Assembly: GCA_035763085.1 (NCBI GenBank)
Contig: DASUBV010000275.1
Span: forward strand, 1 to 11,468
Direction: 5' to 3'
Source: DASUBV01 sp035763085
GTDB lineage: Bacteria; Actinomycetota; Actinomycetes; Streptosporangiales; Streptosporangiaceae
Length of the DNA stretch: 11,468 nucleotides
Part shown: positions 5,673-11,468 of the stretch, piece after piece
Position numbering within the stretch: the first letter of the stretch is position 1
How the letters are laid out: each line of letters begins with the position of its first letter
Notes under the pieces: model-generated
Database searches by the model: none
What the model was told of the DNA's origin: nothing
The model's input: the letters and a program-made list of their open reading frames with translations, nothing else
Position numbers and translations under genes: made by a program

Positions 5673-6716
5673 TCAGTCCGGGCGGCGCCCCTCCGGCTCG
5701 CTCGGGACCCGGCGGCGAGGCCGGCGGGCCGGCCAGCCTGGGCCGCGCCGGGATGACCGGCGGGCGGCACGGACCGCCGGGTCGGCATCGTCCAGCCTGG
5801 CGGCCTGGTAGAGGTCCGGCTCCAGGAAGATGTGCTCGGCGATGGGCACGGCGGCGCGGATGCGGCGCTCGGCCGCGTCGATGCTGGCGGCGATGGCGGC
5901 CGCCGACTCACGCTCGGCGACGGCGATCTTGGCCGCCACCAGCAGGGTGTCCGGGCCGACGTGCAGGGTGCGCAGGTGGATGACGCGGGTGCCCTCCTCG
6001 CCGCCCTCGATGGCGGCGACGATCTCGCGCTCGGCGTCGGGACTGGCCGACTCCCCGATGAGCAGGCTCTTCATCTCGACGGCCAGGACGGCCGCCACGC
6101 AGGCCAGCAGGATGCCGATCGCGATCGACCCGGCGCCGTCCCAGCGGTCATCGCCGGTGGCGGTGGCCAGTGACACCCCGATGAGGGCGAAGGCGAGCCC
6201 GGTCAGCGCGGCAACGTCCTCCAGCAGCACGGCGGGCAGTTCCGGCGCCTTCGCCCGGCGGATGAAGCTGCGCCAGCTGGCGGTGCCGCGGGACTGGCGC
6301 GATTCCCGGACCGCGGTGCGCAGCGAGAATCCCTCGAGGCAGATGGCGATGCCCAGCACGACGAACGCGACGACCGGCGAGGTGACCTGCTCGGGATGCC
6401 GGATCCGGTCGATGCCCTCGTAGACCGAGAACAGCGCGCCGACGGTGAACAGGACCAGGGCGACGATGAAGGCATAGAAGTACCGCTCGGCGCCGAAGCC
6501 GAACTGGTGCTCCTCGGTCTCCTCTTGGCGGGCCCGCGACCGGCCCAGCAGCAGCAGCGCCTGGTTGCCGGAGTCGGCGACCGAGTGCGCGGACTCAGCG
6601 AGCAGCGACGCCGATCCGGTGATGATGAAGGCGGCGAACTTCGTGGCCGCGATGCCCAGGTTGGCCGCGAGCGCGGCCAGGACCGCGCGCTTGCCGCCTT
6701 GGTGCTCAGCGCTGAT
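5673..6716 (-). CDS. Cation diffusion facilitator (CDF) family metal transporter; start codon apparently ATC
   Basis: About 347 residues. The frame shows a full CDF protein: segment 1 (11-33), segment 2 with metal ligands His44 and Asp48 in AESAHSVADSGNQ, the loop HQFGFGAERYFY (about 75-86), segments 3 and 4 (82-102, 115-132), segment 5 with Glu166-Asp167 (VLLEDVAAL), and DGAGSIAIG leading to segment 6 (195-214). A cytosolic metal-binding domain and an Arg-rich tail follow. It should export a divalent metal (Zn, Mn or similar) in exchange for protons. The striking point is the start: after the Trm112 stop (6723-6725, same frame) there is no ATG, GTG or TTG until GTG 6359 (residue 120), inside segment 4. 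ATC at 6714-6716 lies 9 bases after AGGAG (6726-6730), one base from ATG, and gives the expected ISAEHQGGKRA N-terminus. A CTG at 6678-6680 is the alternative. Last gene of the manB operon; converges on the MOSC gene. Confidence 0.85.
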   Translation of the reverse strand: MSAEHQGGKRAVLAALAANLGIAATKFAAFIITGSASLLAESAHSVADSGNQALLLLGRSRARQEETEEHQFGFGAERYFYAFIVALVLFTVGALFSVYEGIDRIRHPEQVTSPVVAFVVLGIAICLEGFSLRTAVRESRQSRGTASWRSFIRRAKAPELPAVLLEDVAALTGLAFALIGVSLATATGDDRWDGAGSIAIGILLACVAAVLAVEMKSLLIGESASPDAEREIVAAIEGGEEGTRVIHLRTLHVGPDTLLVAAKIAVAERESAAAIAASIDAAERRIRAAVPIAEHIFLEPDLYQAARLDDADPAVRAARRSSRRGPGWPARRPRRRVPSEPEGRRPD

Positions 6717-6722
6717 CCGCGC

Positions 6723-6914
6723 TCACTCCTGCCCGGTTCCCGCCGGAGCGCGGGCCTCGTCGATCAGCAGCACGGGGATGTCGTCGCGCACCGGGTAGGC
6801 CAGCCCGCAGTCCGCCCCGGTGCAGACCAGCTCGCTGGCGGCCTCGTCGGCCCGCAGCTTGGCGTGGCACTTGGGGCAGGCCAGGATGTCCAGCAGCCAC
6901 TCATCGATCTGCAC
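6723..6914 (-). CDS. Trm112-family small zinc-binding protein
   Basis: 63 residues, GTG start at 6914 with a good ribosome site AGGAGG (6919-6924) 4 bases upstream. Two cysteine pairs are visible, CPKC (13-16) and CTGADC (31-36), followed by GLAYPVRDDIPVLLIDEA (37-54). That is the pattern of Trm112-like proteins (YcaR type), in which a small zinc-ribbon fold partners other enzymes; Trm112 itself activates methyltransferases in eukaryotes and archaea. In actinobacteria this gene commonly sits next to phosphomannomutase, but its partner there is not known to me. It lies 50 bases after manB and its 3' end contains the ribosome site for the transporter gene, so the three genes are almost certainly one transcript. 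Confidence 0.9.
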   Translation of the reverse strand: MQIDEWLLDILACPKCHAKLRADEAASELVCTGADCGLAYPVRDDIPVLLIDEARAPAGTGQE

Positions 6915-6964
6915 GTGTCCTCCTGCGCGTGTTCGGCGGTCCGGGCGGGCGGGCGTCGCGGCGG

Positions 6965-8314
6965 CTACCCGCCGCGCACGATGCGCAGTACCTCATCCCG
7001 GATCTCCGTAAGGGTAGCGGCACCGGCCGCCTCGACGTTCAGCCGCAGCAGCGGCTCGGTGCCCGATGGCCGCACGTTGAGCCACCAGTCCGGGCCGGAG
7101 ACGGTCAGCCCGTCCAGCTCGTCGGCGGCGGTGCCGGGCCGGCCGGCGAATGCCGACCGGACGGCCGCGATGGCCGCGGCCTGGTCGCTGACCGTGCTGT
7201 TGATCTCGCCGGTCGCCAGGTACCGGCTGTAGGGCGCCAGCAGCTCCGACAGCGGCTGGCCGGCCGATCCGACGGCGGCCAGCACGTGCAGGGCGGCCAG
7301 CATGCCGGAGTCGGCGAACCAGAAGTCCCGGAAGTAGAAGTGCCCGGAGTGCTCGCCGCCGAAGATGGCCCCGGTCTCGGCCATCCGGGCCTTGATGAAC
7401 GAGTGCCCGACCCGGGTGCGGACGGGGGTGCCGCCGTGCTCGGCGACGATCTCGGGCACCGCGCGGGAGGTGATCAGGTTGTGAATGATCGTGGCGCCGG
7501 GCTCGCGGGCCAGCTCGCGCACCGCGATCAGCGCGGTGAGCGCGGACGGCGAGACGATCTGGCCGCGCTCGTCGACGACATAGCAGCGGTCGGCGTCGCC
7601 GTCGAAGGCCAGGCCGAGGTCGGCGCCGCTGTCGAGGACTGCCTGCTGCAGGTCGGCCAGGTTGGCCGGCTCGATGGGGTTGGGCTCGTGGTTGGGGAAG
7701 GCGCCGTCGAGCTCGAAGTACAGCGGCACCACCTCGACCGGCAGGCCGGCGAAGACCGCCGGGGCGGTGTGCCCGGCCATCCCGTTCCCGGCGTCAACGG
7801 CCACCTTCAGCGGCCGCATGCCGGACAGGTCGACCAGGCCGCGCAGGTGCGCGGCATAATCGGGCAGCAGGTCCCGCCCGGTGATGGTGCCGGGAGCCCC
7901 GGCGTAGGGCGGCACCGTGGTCGCGATCATCTCCTGCAGCTCGCTGAGCCCGCTCTGCGAGCCCACCGGCCGGGCGCCGGCCCGGCACAGCTTGAGCCCG
8001 TTGTACCGGGCCGGGTTGTGGCTGGCCGTCACCATCGCGCCGGGCAGGTCCAGGCTGCCGCTGGCGTAGTACAGCAGGTCGGTCGAGCCCAGCCCGGCGC
8101 TGATCACGTCCGCGCCCCGGGCCGCCGCGCCGCGCCCGAACGCGGCCGCCAGCGGGGCCGAGGACACCCGCATGTCGTGCGCCGTGACCACGGCGGGTGC
8201 GCCGGTCAGCCGGACGAAAGCGGCCCCGAGCGCCTCCGCGACGCTCTCATCGAGCTCATCGGGGACCACGCCCCGGATGTCGTAGGGCTTGAAGATCGCC
8301 GCGTAGTCGGCCAC
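6965..8314 (-). CDS. manB: Phosphomannomutase/phosphoglucomutase
   Basis: 449 residues. Start taken at GTG 8314, with GAGAGG (8322-8327) 7 bases before it, giving the expected VADYAAIFKPYDIRG N-terminus; the open frame continues further upstream but without family character. The four active-site elements are all present: the phosphoserine loop TASHNP (96-101, Ser98), the metal loop DGDADR (238-243), the sugar-recognition loop GEHSGH (320-325) and the phosphate-binding loop RPSGTEP (415-421). The length is normal. It interconverts mannose-6-phosphate and mannose-1-phosphate (and likely the glucose equivalents), feeding GDP-mannose for mannolipids, glycosylation and cell-wall polymers. It follows DUF3499 and precedes the Trm112 gene, the order seen around pmmA/manB in many actinobacteria. 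Nothing suggests loss of function. Confidence 0.95.
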   Translation of the reverse strand: MADYAAIFKPYDIRGVVPDELDESVAEALGAAFVRLTGAPAVVTAHDMRVSSAPLAAAFGRGAAARGADVISAGLGSTDLLYYASGSLDLPGAMVTASHNPARYNGLKLCRAGARPVGSQSGLSELQEMIATTVPPYAGAPGTITGRDLLPDYAAHLRGLVDLSGMRPLKVAVDAGNGMAGHTAPAVFAGLPVEVVPLYFELDGAFPNHEPNPIEPANLADLQQAVLDSGADLGLAFDGDADRCYVVDERGQIVSPSALTALIAVRELAREPGATIIHNLITSRAVPEIVAEHGGTPVRTRVGHSFIKARMAETGAIFGGEHSGHFYFRDFWFADSGMLAALHVLAAVGSAGQPLSELLAPYSRYLATGEINSTVSDQAAAIAAVRSAFAGRPGTAADELDGLTVSGPDWWLNVRPSGTEPLLRLNVEAAGAATLTEIRDEVLRIVRGG

Positions 8315-8369
8315 GGACCTGCCTCTCGCTGCGGGTCGCGGCCGGCGCCGCGATGGACACCCGCCGAGC

Positions 8370-8750
8370 CTACCGGCCGCGCCCGGTGTCAGACGGGGCA
8401 GACCGCAGCACCCGCAGGTGGCCACGCCGGCTGACCTCCACGCCCTGGCCGACCGGCTCGGCCGGGGTGCGCGGGGTGGTCGCCTCCCGGACCGCATTGG
8501 CCAGGGCCTCCAGGTCATCAGCGGCCTCGGCGGCGGCCTCGGACTCGGTCTGGGCGGGCGGCAGCCGGACCACGTCCCAGCCGCGCGGCACGGTCAGCCG
8601 GTCGGCGTGGCTGGCGCACAGGTCATAGCAGTGCGGCTCGACGTAGGCGGCCAGCGGGCCGAGCACCGCGGTGGAGTCCCGGTAGACATACGTCAGTGTG
8701 TACAGCGCCGCCTGCTTGCAGGCCGGCCGAGAGCAGCTCCGGGTACTCAC
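8370..8750 (-). CDS. DUF3499 family protein
   Basis: 126 residues from GTG 8750. The family starts exactly there (VSTRSCSRPACKQAALYTLTY); an upstream extension in the same frame to 8936 is Arg/Pro-rich and looks non-coding. Four cysteines in two pairs (Cys6, Cys11, and Cys41, Cys45 in PHCYDLC) with His40 and His48 suggest a zinc-binding fold. A DSTAVLGPLAAYVEPHCYDLC core and RLTVPRGWDVVRL (51-63) are the strongest family marks. After that, an acidic Ala/Glu helix (about 66-92) and a basic tail follow. The function is unknown; the family is restricted to actinobacteria in my knowledge and sits next to phosphomannomutase. No clear Shine-Dalgarno sequence precedes the GTG, so initiation could be leaderless or weak. 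It is the first gene of the manB operon and divergent from the zincin-like gene. Confidence 0.88.
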   Translation of the reverse strand: MSTRSCSRPACKQAALYTLTYVYRDSTAVLGPLAAYVEPHCYDLCASHADRLTVPRGWDVVRLPPAQTESEAAAEAADDLEALANAVREATTPRTPAEPVGQGVEVSRRGHLRVLRSAPSDTGRGR

Positions 8751-8956
8751 CTGGGCACCCGGGAGATGTCGCGGGCCCCGCGGCTTGGCACTGCCTCCGC
8801 CGGCGCCGCGCGGGGCCAGCAGGGGCGGATGCAGCCGGGCTCGCGTACGTCGCTCACAACGGCTGACGGTATCCACCCGCAGGCTGTAACGCCACCACCC
8901 GGGGCACTCTGCGCGATCGTGTCTCCGGAGGGACAACGCTCGCTGCGATACGCTCT
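8751..8956. other. Divergent promoter region between DUF3499 and the zincin-like gene
   Basis: This 206-base gap has no credible gene and must hold both divergent promoters. On the plus strand TACGCT (8949-8954) lies 8 bases before GTG 8963 and could drive a leaderless zincin mRNA. On the minus strand TACCGT (8871-8866) is a weak -10 candidate without a convincing -35. Inverted arms ggccccgcg (8774-8782) and cgcggggcc (8809-8817) with a 26-base loop would form a hairpin in the DUF3499 leader; in such GC-rich DNA this may be chance. Confidence 0.35.
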
Positions 8957-9436
8957 GTGATCGTGCATGATCAAGACCAGCCGGCGCGGCCGGCGCCGCG
9001 GATCCGGCGGCGTGACCGGCACGGCCGTGGCCTGCGCGGATTGCTGGCCCCGCCCGAGGTCCCGCTGTACCGCAGCCGCAGCGAGCGCTTTGACGACCTG
9101 GTGCTGCTGGCCGTCTCGCAGCTGGAGCCGCGGTGGGAGGCCGAGCTGTCCGGCGTGGAATTCGCCGTCGAGGAGATCCCGCCGCAGGAGCCGGCCAGCT
9201 TCGACCCGGAGCCGGTGCCGCTGGCCCGGCTGGAGCCGGGCTCGGCCGATGGCGGCAGCCCGGCCCGGCCCGCCCGGCCGGCCCGCATCGTGCTCTACCG
9301 GCGGCCGCTGATGGCCCGCGCCGACGGGGACGAGGAGCTCGGCGAACTGGTCCTGGACGTGGTCGTGGAGGAATTCGCGCGGCTGCTCGGCCTGGATCCG
9401 CAGATCGTCGATCCCGGCTACCCCGACGAGGACTAG
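8957..9436 (+). CDS. Zincin-like metallopeptidase-family protein (actinobacterial type, no HExxH)
   Basis: 159 residues from GTG 8957, the first start in frame; GTG 8963 (residue 3) is equally possible and fits a leaderless mRNA. The basic start RRRDRHGRGLRGLLAPPEVPL (18-38) and SERFDDLVLLAVSQLEPRW (42-60), followed by VEFAVEEIPP (67-76), are the marks of this small family found beside DUF3499. The middle (77-109) is a Pro/Ala/Arg-rich linker. The segment IVLYRRPL (111-118) is the conserved strand. The site where true members carry HExxH reads VVVEEFARLLGLDP (135-148): both histidines are missing, so peptidase activity is doubtful although the name persists. The C-terminus VDPGYPDED is also typical. 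It is divergent from the manB operon, and its TAG stop overlaps the opposite-strand stop of the DUF5719 gene within a shared CTAG. Biological role unknown. Confidence 0.85.
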   Translation: MIVHDQDQPARPAPRIRRRDRHGRGLRGLLAPPEVPLYRSRSERFDDLVLLAVSQLEPRWEAELSGVEFAVEEIPPQEPASFDPEPVPLARLEPGSADGGSPARPARPARIVLYRRPLMARADGDEELGELVLDVVVEEFARLLGLDPQIVDPGYPDED

Positions 9437-11109
9437 CGCCCCGGCCGGACCGCGTCCAGCGAGTCCCGGGCGGATGCCAGCGGCACCCAGGTCAGGGCGC
9501 TGGTCACGGGCAGGATCGTGCGGATGAGCCCGCCGGAGGCGATGAACCGGCCGACGTAGACCGGCCCGGAGCCGGGCAGCGGCGTCACCAGGGCCGCGAA
9601 CGTGTCCGTCTTGCCGCCCTTCGGCGGCTTGATCCGGGTCACGACCGTGTGCCCGGCCGCCACGTGCACGACCCGGCCCTGGTCAAAGGCGACCTTGGTG
9701 GTGGCCGTCGCGATACGGACGCTGGCGGCCGTCTTGGGCGCCGAGATCACCAGGTCGGCCGAGCCGGCGGTGCCGGCCGGGTTGGCGGCGGCGATGCCCT
9801 GCTCGCGCACCGGGGTCGCCGTGCCGCTGAAGGCTCCGGGCGCCCCGTTGGCCCCGCCGGGCACCTCAATCGCGGCGGCCACGGGGACGCTGGAAGTGAT
9901 CTTGACCGCGGCGGCGACGTCCGACAGCGAGGGCAGCTTGACGCTCACCACCGAGTCGCCGGCCAGGTCGATGCCGTTGCCCCCGGTGGGCTGGTAGGAG
10001 CCCTTGGCCGTCACCGCGGTGACCTTGAGCTGCGCGCTGTCGCTGCCCGGCACGACGATGAACAGCTCCCGCGTGCCGGCCGACTTGGGCAGGCCGGGGA
10101 TCACCAGCCGGCGCGCTGGCGGCTGCAGCGGCGTCAGCCAGCCGCCCGGCTCGGCGGTGCTCTTGGTCTCCCGGACCCCGGCGACGACCCGCCCCACGCT
10201 CGTGCTCACGTGCAGGCCGATGACTCGCGAGTTGTGCAGCAGCTTGCCCAGCGACTGGGTGACCATGCCGTGCGGCGGAACGACGATCCCGGTGTCGGAG
10301 CTGCCGACCAGCGGCCCGTTGTCGGTGAGGCCGTCGACCTCCACGTCGGCCGGGTCACCGTCGGGGTTCATCAGGTACAGCTGGATATGGCTCGCCGTAT
10401 CGGTGCCCGGCCCGGCGAACCAGAAGTCGGTGCCGGGGGCCGCGCACTGGCCGGTGACCAGCCCGCCGGGGCCGGTCTGCTCTACCTCCAGGCCCTGCGC
10501 CATGGCGCCGGCTGCCTGGACCAGGACCCCGCCGCGGCCCGGGCTGGTGGCGACATCGGGCCCGGTCACGCCGGCTGTCCCGCCTGCGCCGGTCCCGCCC
10601 GTGCCGCTGCCCTTCTTCCCCGCCTTGCCCGTGCCGGTGCTGCCCGTGCCGCCGGTCCCGGTGGCCCTGGTCCTGGTCACCTTCGGCGGCGGGGCGGTGC
10701 GCACCGGCGACCAGCCGAGCATGCCCGGCCTGGCCAGCTTGCGCACGACGCGGCCCGTGGCGGGGCTGCCGGTGCCGGACAGGCGGCTGATCACGACGCT
10801 GCCGGCGGGCACGCCGGCCGGGCCGGAGGCGGCCTGGCCCGAGACAGCCGGCCGGCCGGTGCCCGGCCCGGAGGTGGCCGGCCGGGCAGCCGTGGCGACG
10901 CTGGCCGCCGTGACCCCGGCCGAGCCGGGCGCCGGACAGGCCCGGACGGCCGAGACCACCGGGACCCCGGTCGGCTGGGCGAGCTCGGTACTGGACCCGA
11001 TCGTGGCCGGGTGGCTCACGAAGCCCGCGCCGTACACCACGGCGAGGCCGGCCACTACCGCCCCGGCCGCCACCAGCCGGCCGCGGCCGTTAGCTGGCCG
11101 GCCGGTCAC
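9433..11109 (-). CDS. DUF5719 family protein, membrane-anchored, probably extracytoplasmic
   Basis: 558 residues from GTG 11109, whose GTGA overlaps the stop of the upstream glycosyltransferase; GAGAGG lies 8 bases before it. A short basic N-terminus and one hydrophobic segment (about 11-30) form a signal anchor, so the rest should face outside. Residues 31-190 are Ala/Gly/Ser/Thr/Pro-rich with a Gly/Thr linker at 149-182. The folded part begins near 195 and has the family's beta-rich repeats, e.g. a GTDFWFAGPGTDTASHIQLYLMN stretch (226-248 region), a PPHGMVTQSL segment, and a final LVTPLPGSGPVYVGRF and PLASARDSLDAVRPGR. Cys58 and Cys222 could form a disulfide. The family is unknown in function; it is found next to a large family-2 glycosyltransferase in actinobacteria, so a role in envelope polysaccharide work is an inference only. 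Confidence 0.85.
   Translation of the reverse strand: MTGRPANGRGRLVAAGAVVAGLAVVYGAGFVSHPATIGSSTELAQPTGVPVVSAVRACPAPGSAGVTAASVATAARPATSGPGTGRPAVSGQAASGPAGVPAGSVVISRLSGTGSPATGRVVRKLARPGMLGWSPVRTAPPPKVTRTRATGTGGTGSTGTGKAGKKGSGTGGTGAGGTAGVTGPDVATSPGRGGVLVQAAGAMAQGLEVEQTGPGGLVTGQCAAPGTDFWFAGPGTDTASHIQLYLMNPDGDPADVEVDGLTDNGPLVGSSDTGIVVPPHGMVTQSLGKLLHNSRVIGLHVSTSVGRVVAGVRETKSTAEPGGWLTPLQPPARRLVIPGLPKSAGTRELFIVVPGSDSAQLKVTAVTAKGSYQPTGGNGIDLAGDSVVSVKLPSLSDVAAAVKITSSVPVAAAIEVPGGANGAPGAFSGTATPVREQGIAAANPAGTAGSADLVISAPKTAASVRIATATTKVAFDQGRVVHVAAGHTVVTRIKPPKGGKTDTFAALVTPLPGSGPVYVGRFIASGGLIRTILPVTSALTWVPLASARDSLDAVRPGR
10564..10665 (-). repeat. Low-complexity Gly/Thr-coding tract inside the DUF5719 gene
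   Basis: Codons for residues 149-182 encode almost only Gly, Thr, Ser, Ala and Lys, in GTG-type triplets (GTGGTGSTGTGKAGKKGSGT and on). The DNA is an irregular run of GGC/ACG/ACC-like codons, prone to slippage. It separates the N-terminal Ala-rich stalk from the beta-rich domain and probably acts as a flexible linker. Confidence 0.6.
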
Positions 11110-11468
11110 CAGGCATCCCTCTCCTCCACGTCATCACGGTCAGGTGCGGGCCAGCGGCGCCGCGACCGGTCGTCCTGGCCGCGCGGCGGGCCGCCGTGGT
11201 GCACCTCCGCGGACGGCAGCGGGTCCAGCGAGTCCGCCGGGCCAGGCCAGCCGCTCTGCCGGCCGCCCTGCTGGTAGTCGCGGCCGCCGCCGTAGCCGCT
11301 CCCTCGCGAGGACTGGCTGCCGCTGCCCCAGCTGTCCGGCTGATCCTGGCCCGGCCAGGACGACTGCTGCCCGCCCGTCGACCAGGAGGAGGGCTGCTGC
11401 GAGGGCCAGGACTGCGGGTCGCCCTGCGGCCACGGGGCCGACTCCGGCTGACGCCCGCGGGCCGAGCC
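11106..11468 (-). CDS. C-terminal tail of a large protein, probably the family-2 glycosyltransferase that precedes DUF5719 (5' end outside the window)
   Basis: The minus frame is open from the window edge to TGA 11106-11108 and gives 120 residues, with no start inside. It overlaps the GTG of DUF5719 by GTGA, so the two are translationally coupled. The sequence is low-complexity, rich in Gln, Ser, Gly, Pro and Trp, then Gly/Arg/Tyr (about 52-72), then a charged end, RRRWPAPDRDDVEERDAW. The catalytic region is not in the window, so the identity rests on the conserved neighbourhood (glycosyltransferase, DUF5719, zincin-like, DUF3499, manB) and on such enzymes often having long disordered tails. 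Tryptophans recur every 8-9 residues in the first half. Another frame (11140-11433) is also open but lacks such features and the overlap with the next gene. Confidence 0.65.
   Translation of the reverse strand, partial: GSARGRQPESAPWPQGDPQSWPSQQPSSWSTGGQQSSWPGQDQPDSWGSGSQSSRGSGYGGGRDYQQGGRQSGWPGPADSLDPLPSAEVHHGGPPRGQDDRSRRRWPAPDRDDVEERDAW

Noticed and set aside
8336..8353. Six-base-pair hairpin tcgcgg-ccggcg-ccgcga between DUF3499 and manB as an attenuator
   Set aside because: Short stem in very GC-rich DNA, easily due to chance, with no associated leader peptide or T tract.
6929..8434. 501-codon open frame opposite manB
   Set aside because: Antisense shadow of a gene with all four phosphohexomutase motifs; the protein has no recognisable fold.
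8751..8936. N-terminal extension of DUF3499 to 8936
   Set aside because: Arg/Pro-rich sequence without family similarity; the conserved start is at GTG 8750.
9133..11277. 714-codon open frame opposite DUF5719 and overlapping the zincin-like gene
   Set aside because: Repetitive Gly/Ala/Arg translation with no domain; the minus-strand DUF5719 frame has a signal anchor, start overlap and family features.
11140..11433. Minus-strand frame with a hydrophobic start at the window end
   Set aside because: The neighbouring frame overlaps the DUF5719 start by GTGA and ends with a charged EERDAW tail, so it is the better coding choice.

Overview
The window is about 70% GC, uses GTG starts freely, and carries a gene set typical of Actinobacteria: phosphomannomutase, DUF3499, an actinobacterial zincin-like protein and DUF5719 side by side. 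I read it as chromosomal DNA from a high-GC mycelial actinomycete (Streptosporangiales or Streptomycetales type). The genus cannot be resolved from the sequence. No rRNA, tRNA, CRISPR array, insertion sequence or phage gene was seen.

Region 1 (1-5652) is an accessory drug-export and regulation block. It opens with the C-terminal end of a large AfsR/LuxR-type regulator, closed by a strong hairpin at 388-428. Two separate ABC-2 exporters follow on the minus strand, each an ATPase plus a permease with overlapping genes: 4265->2534, and the DrrA/DrrB-like pair 2325->440. A TetR regulator (4335-5018) is divergent from the first pair. The 69-base divergent gap holds a tandem pair of imperfect palindromes, a good candidate operator. 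The DrrAB-like pair has its own candidate promoter flanked by two different, perfect palindromes, so it may answer to another regulator. A MOSC-domain protein follows tetR.

Region 2 (5673-11468) is the conserved actinobacterial sugar-nucleotide and cell-envelope neighbourhood. On the minus strand, in transcription order: a glycosyltransferase tail (partial), DUF5719, then (after the divergent zincin-like gene) DUF3499, phosphomannomutase manB, Trm112-like zinc protein, and a cation diffusion facilitator. ManB makes mannose-1-phosphate/glucose-1-phosphate for GDP-mannose and related donors. The membrane-anchored DUF5719 protein and the glycosyltransferase are translationally coupled and probably act at the envelope, but their exact roles are not known to me.

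The points most worth a second look are: the transporter gene at 5673-6716, which has no ATG/GTG/TTG in front of its conserved N-terminus and seems to start at ATC; the two operator-like palindrome systems in the ABC block; the zincin-like protein that lacks HExxH; the CTAG shared by two convergent stop codons; and the tryptophan-periodic tail of the glycosyltransferase. I did not find a clearly new biological system.
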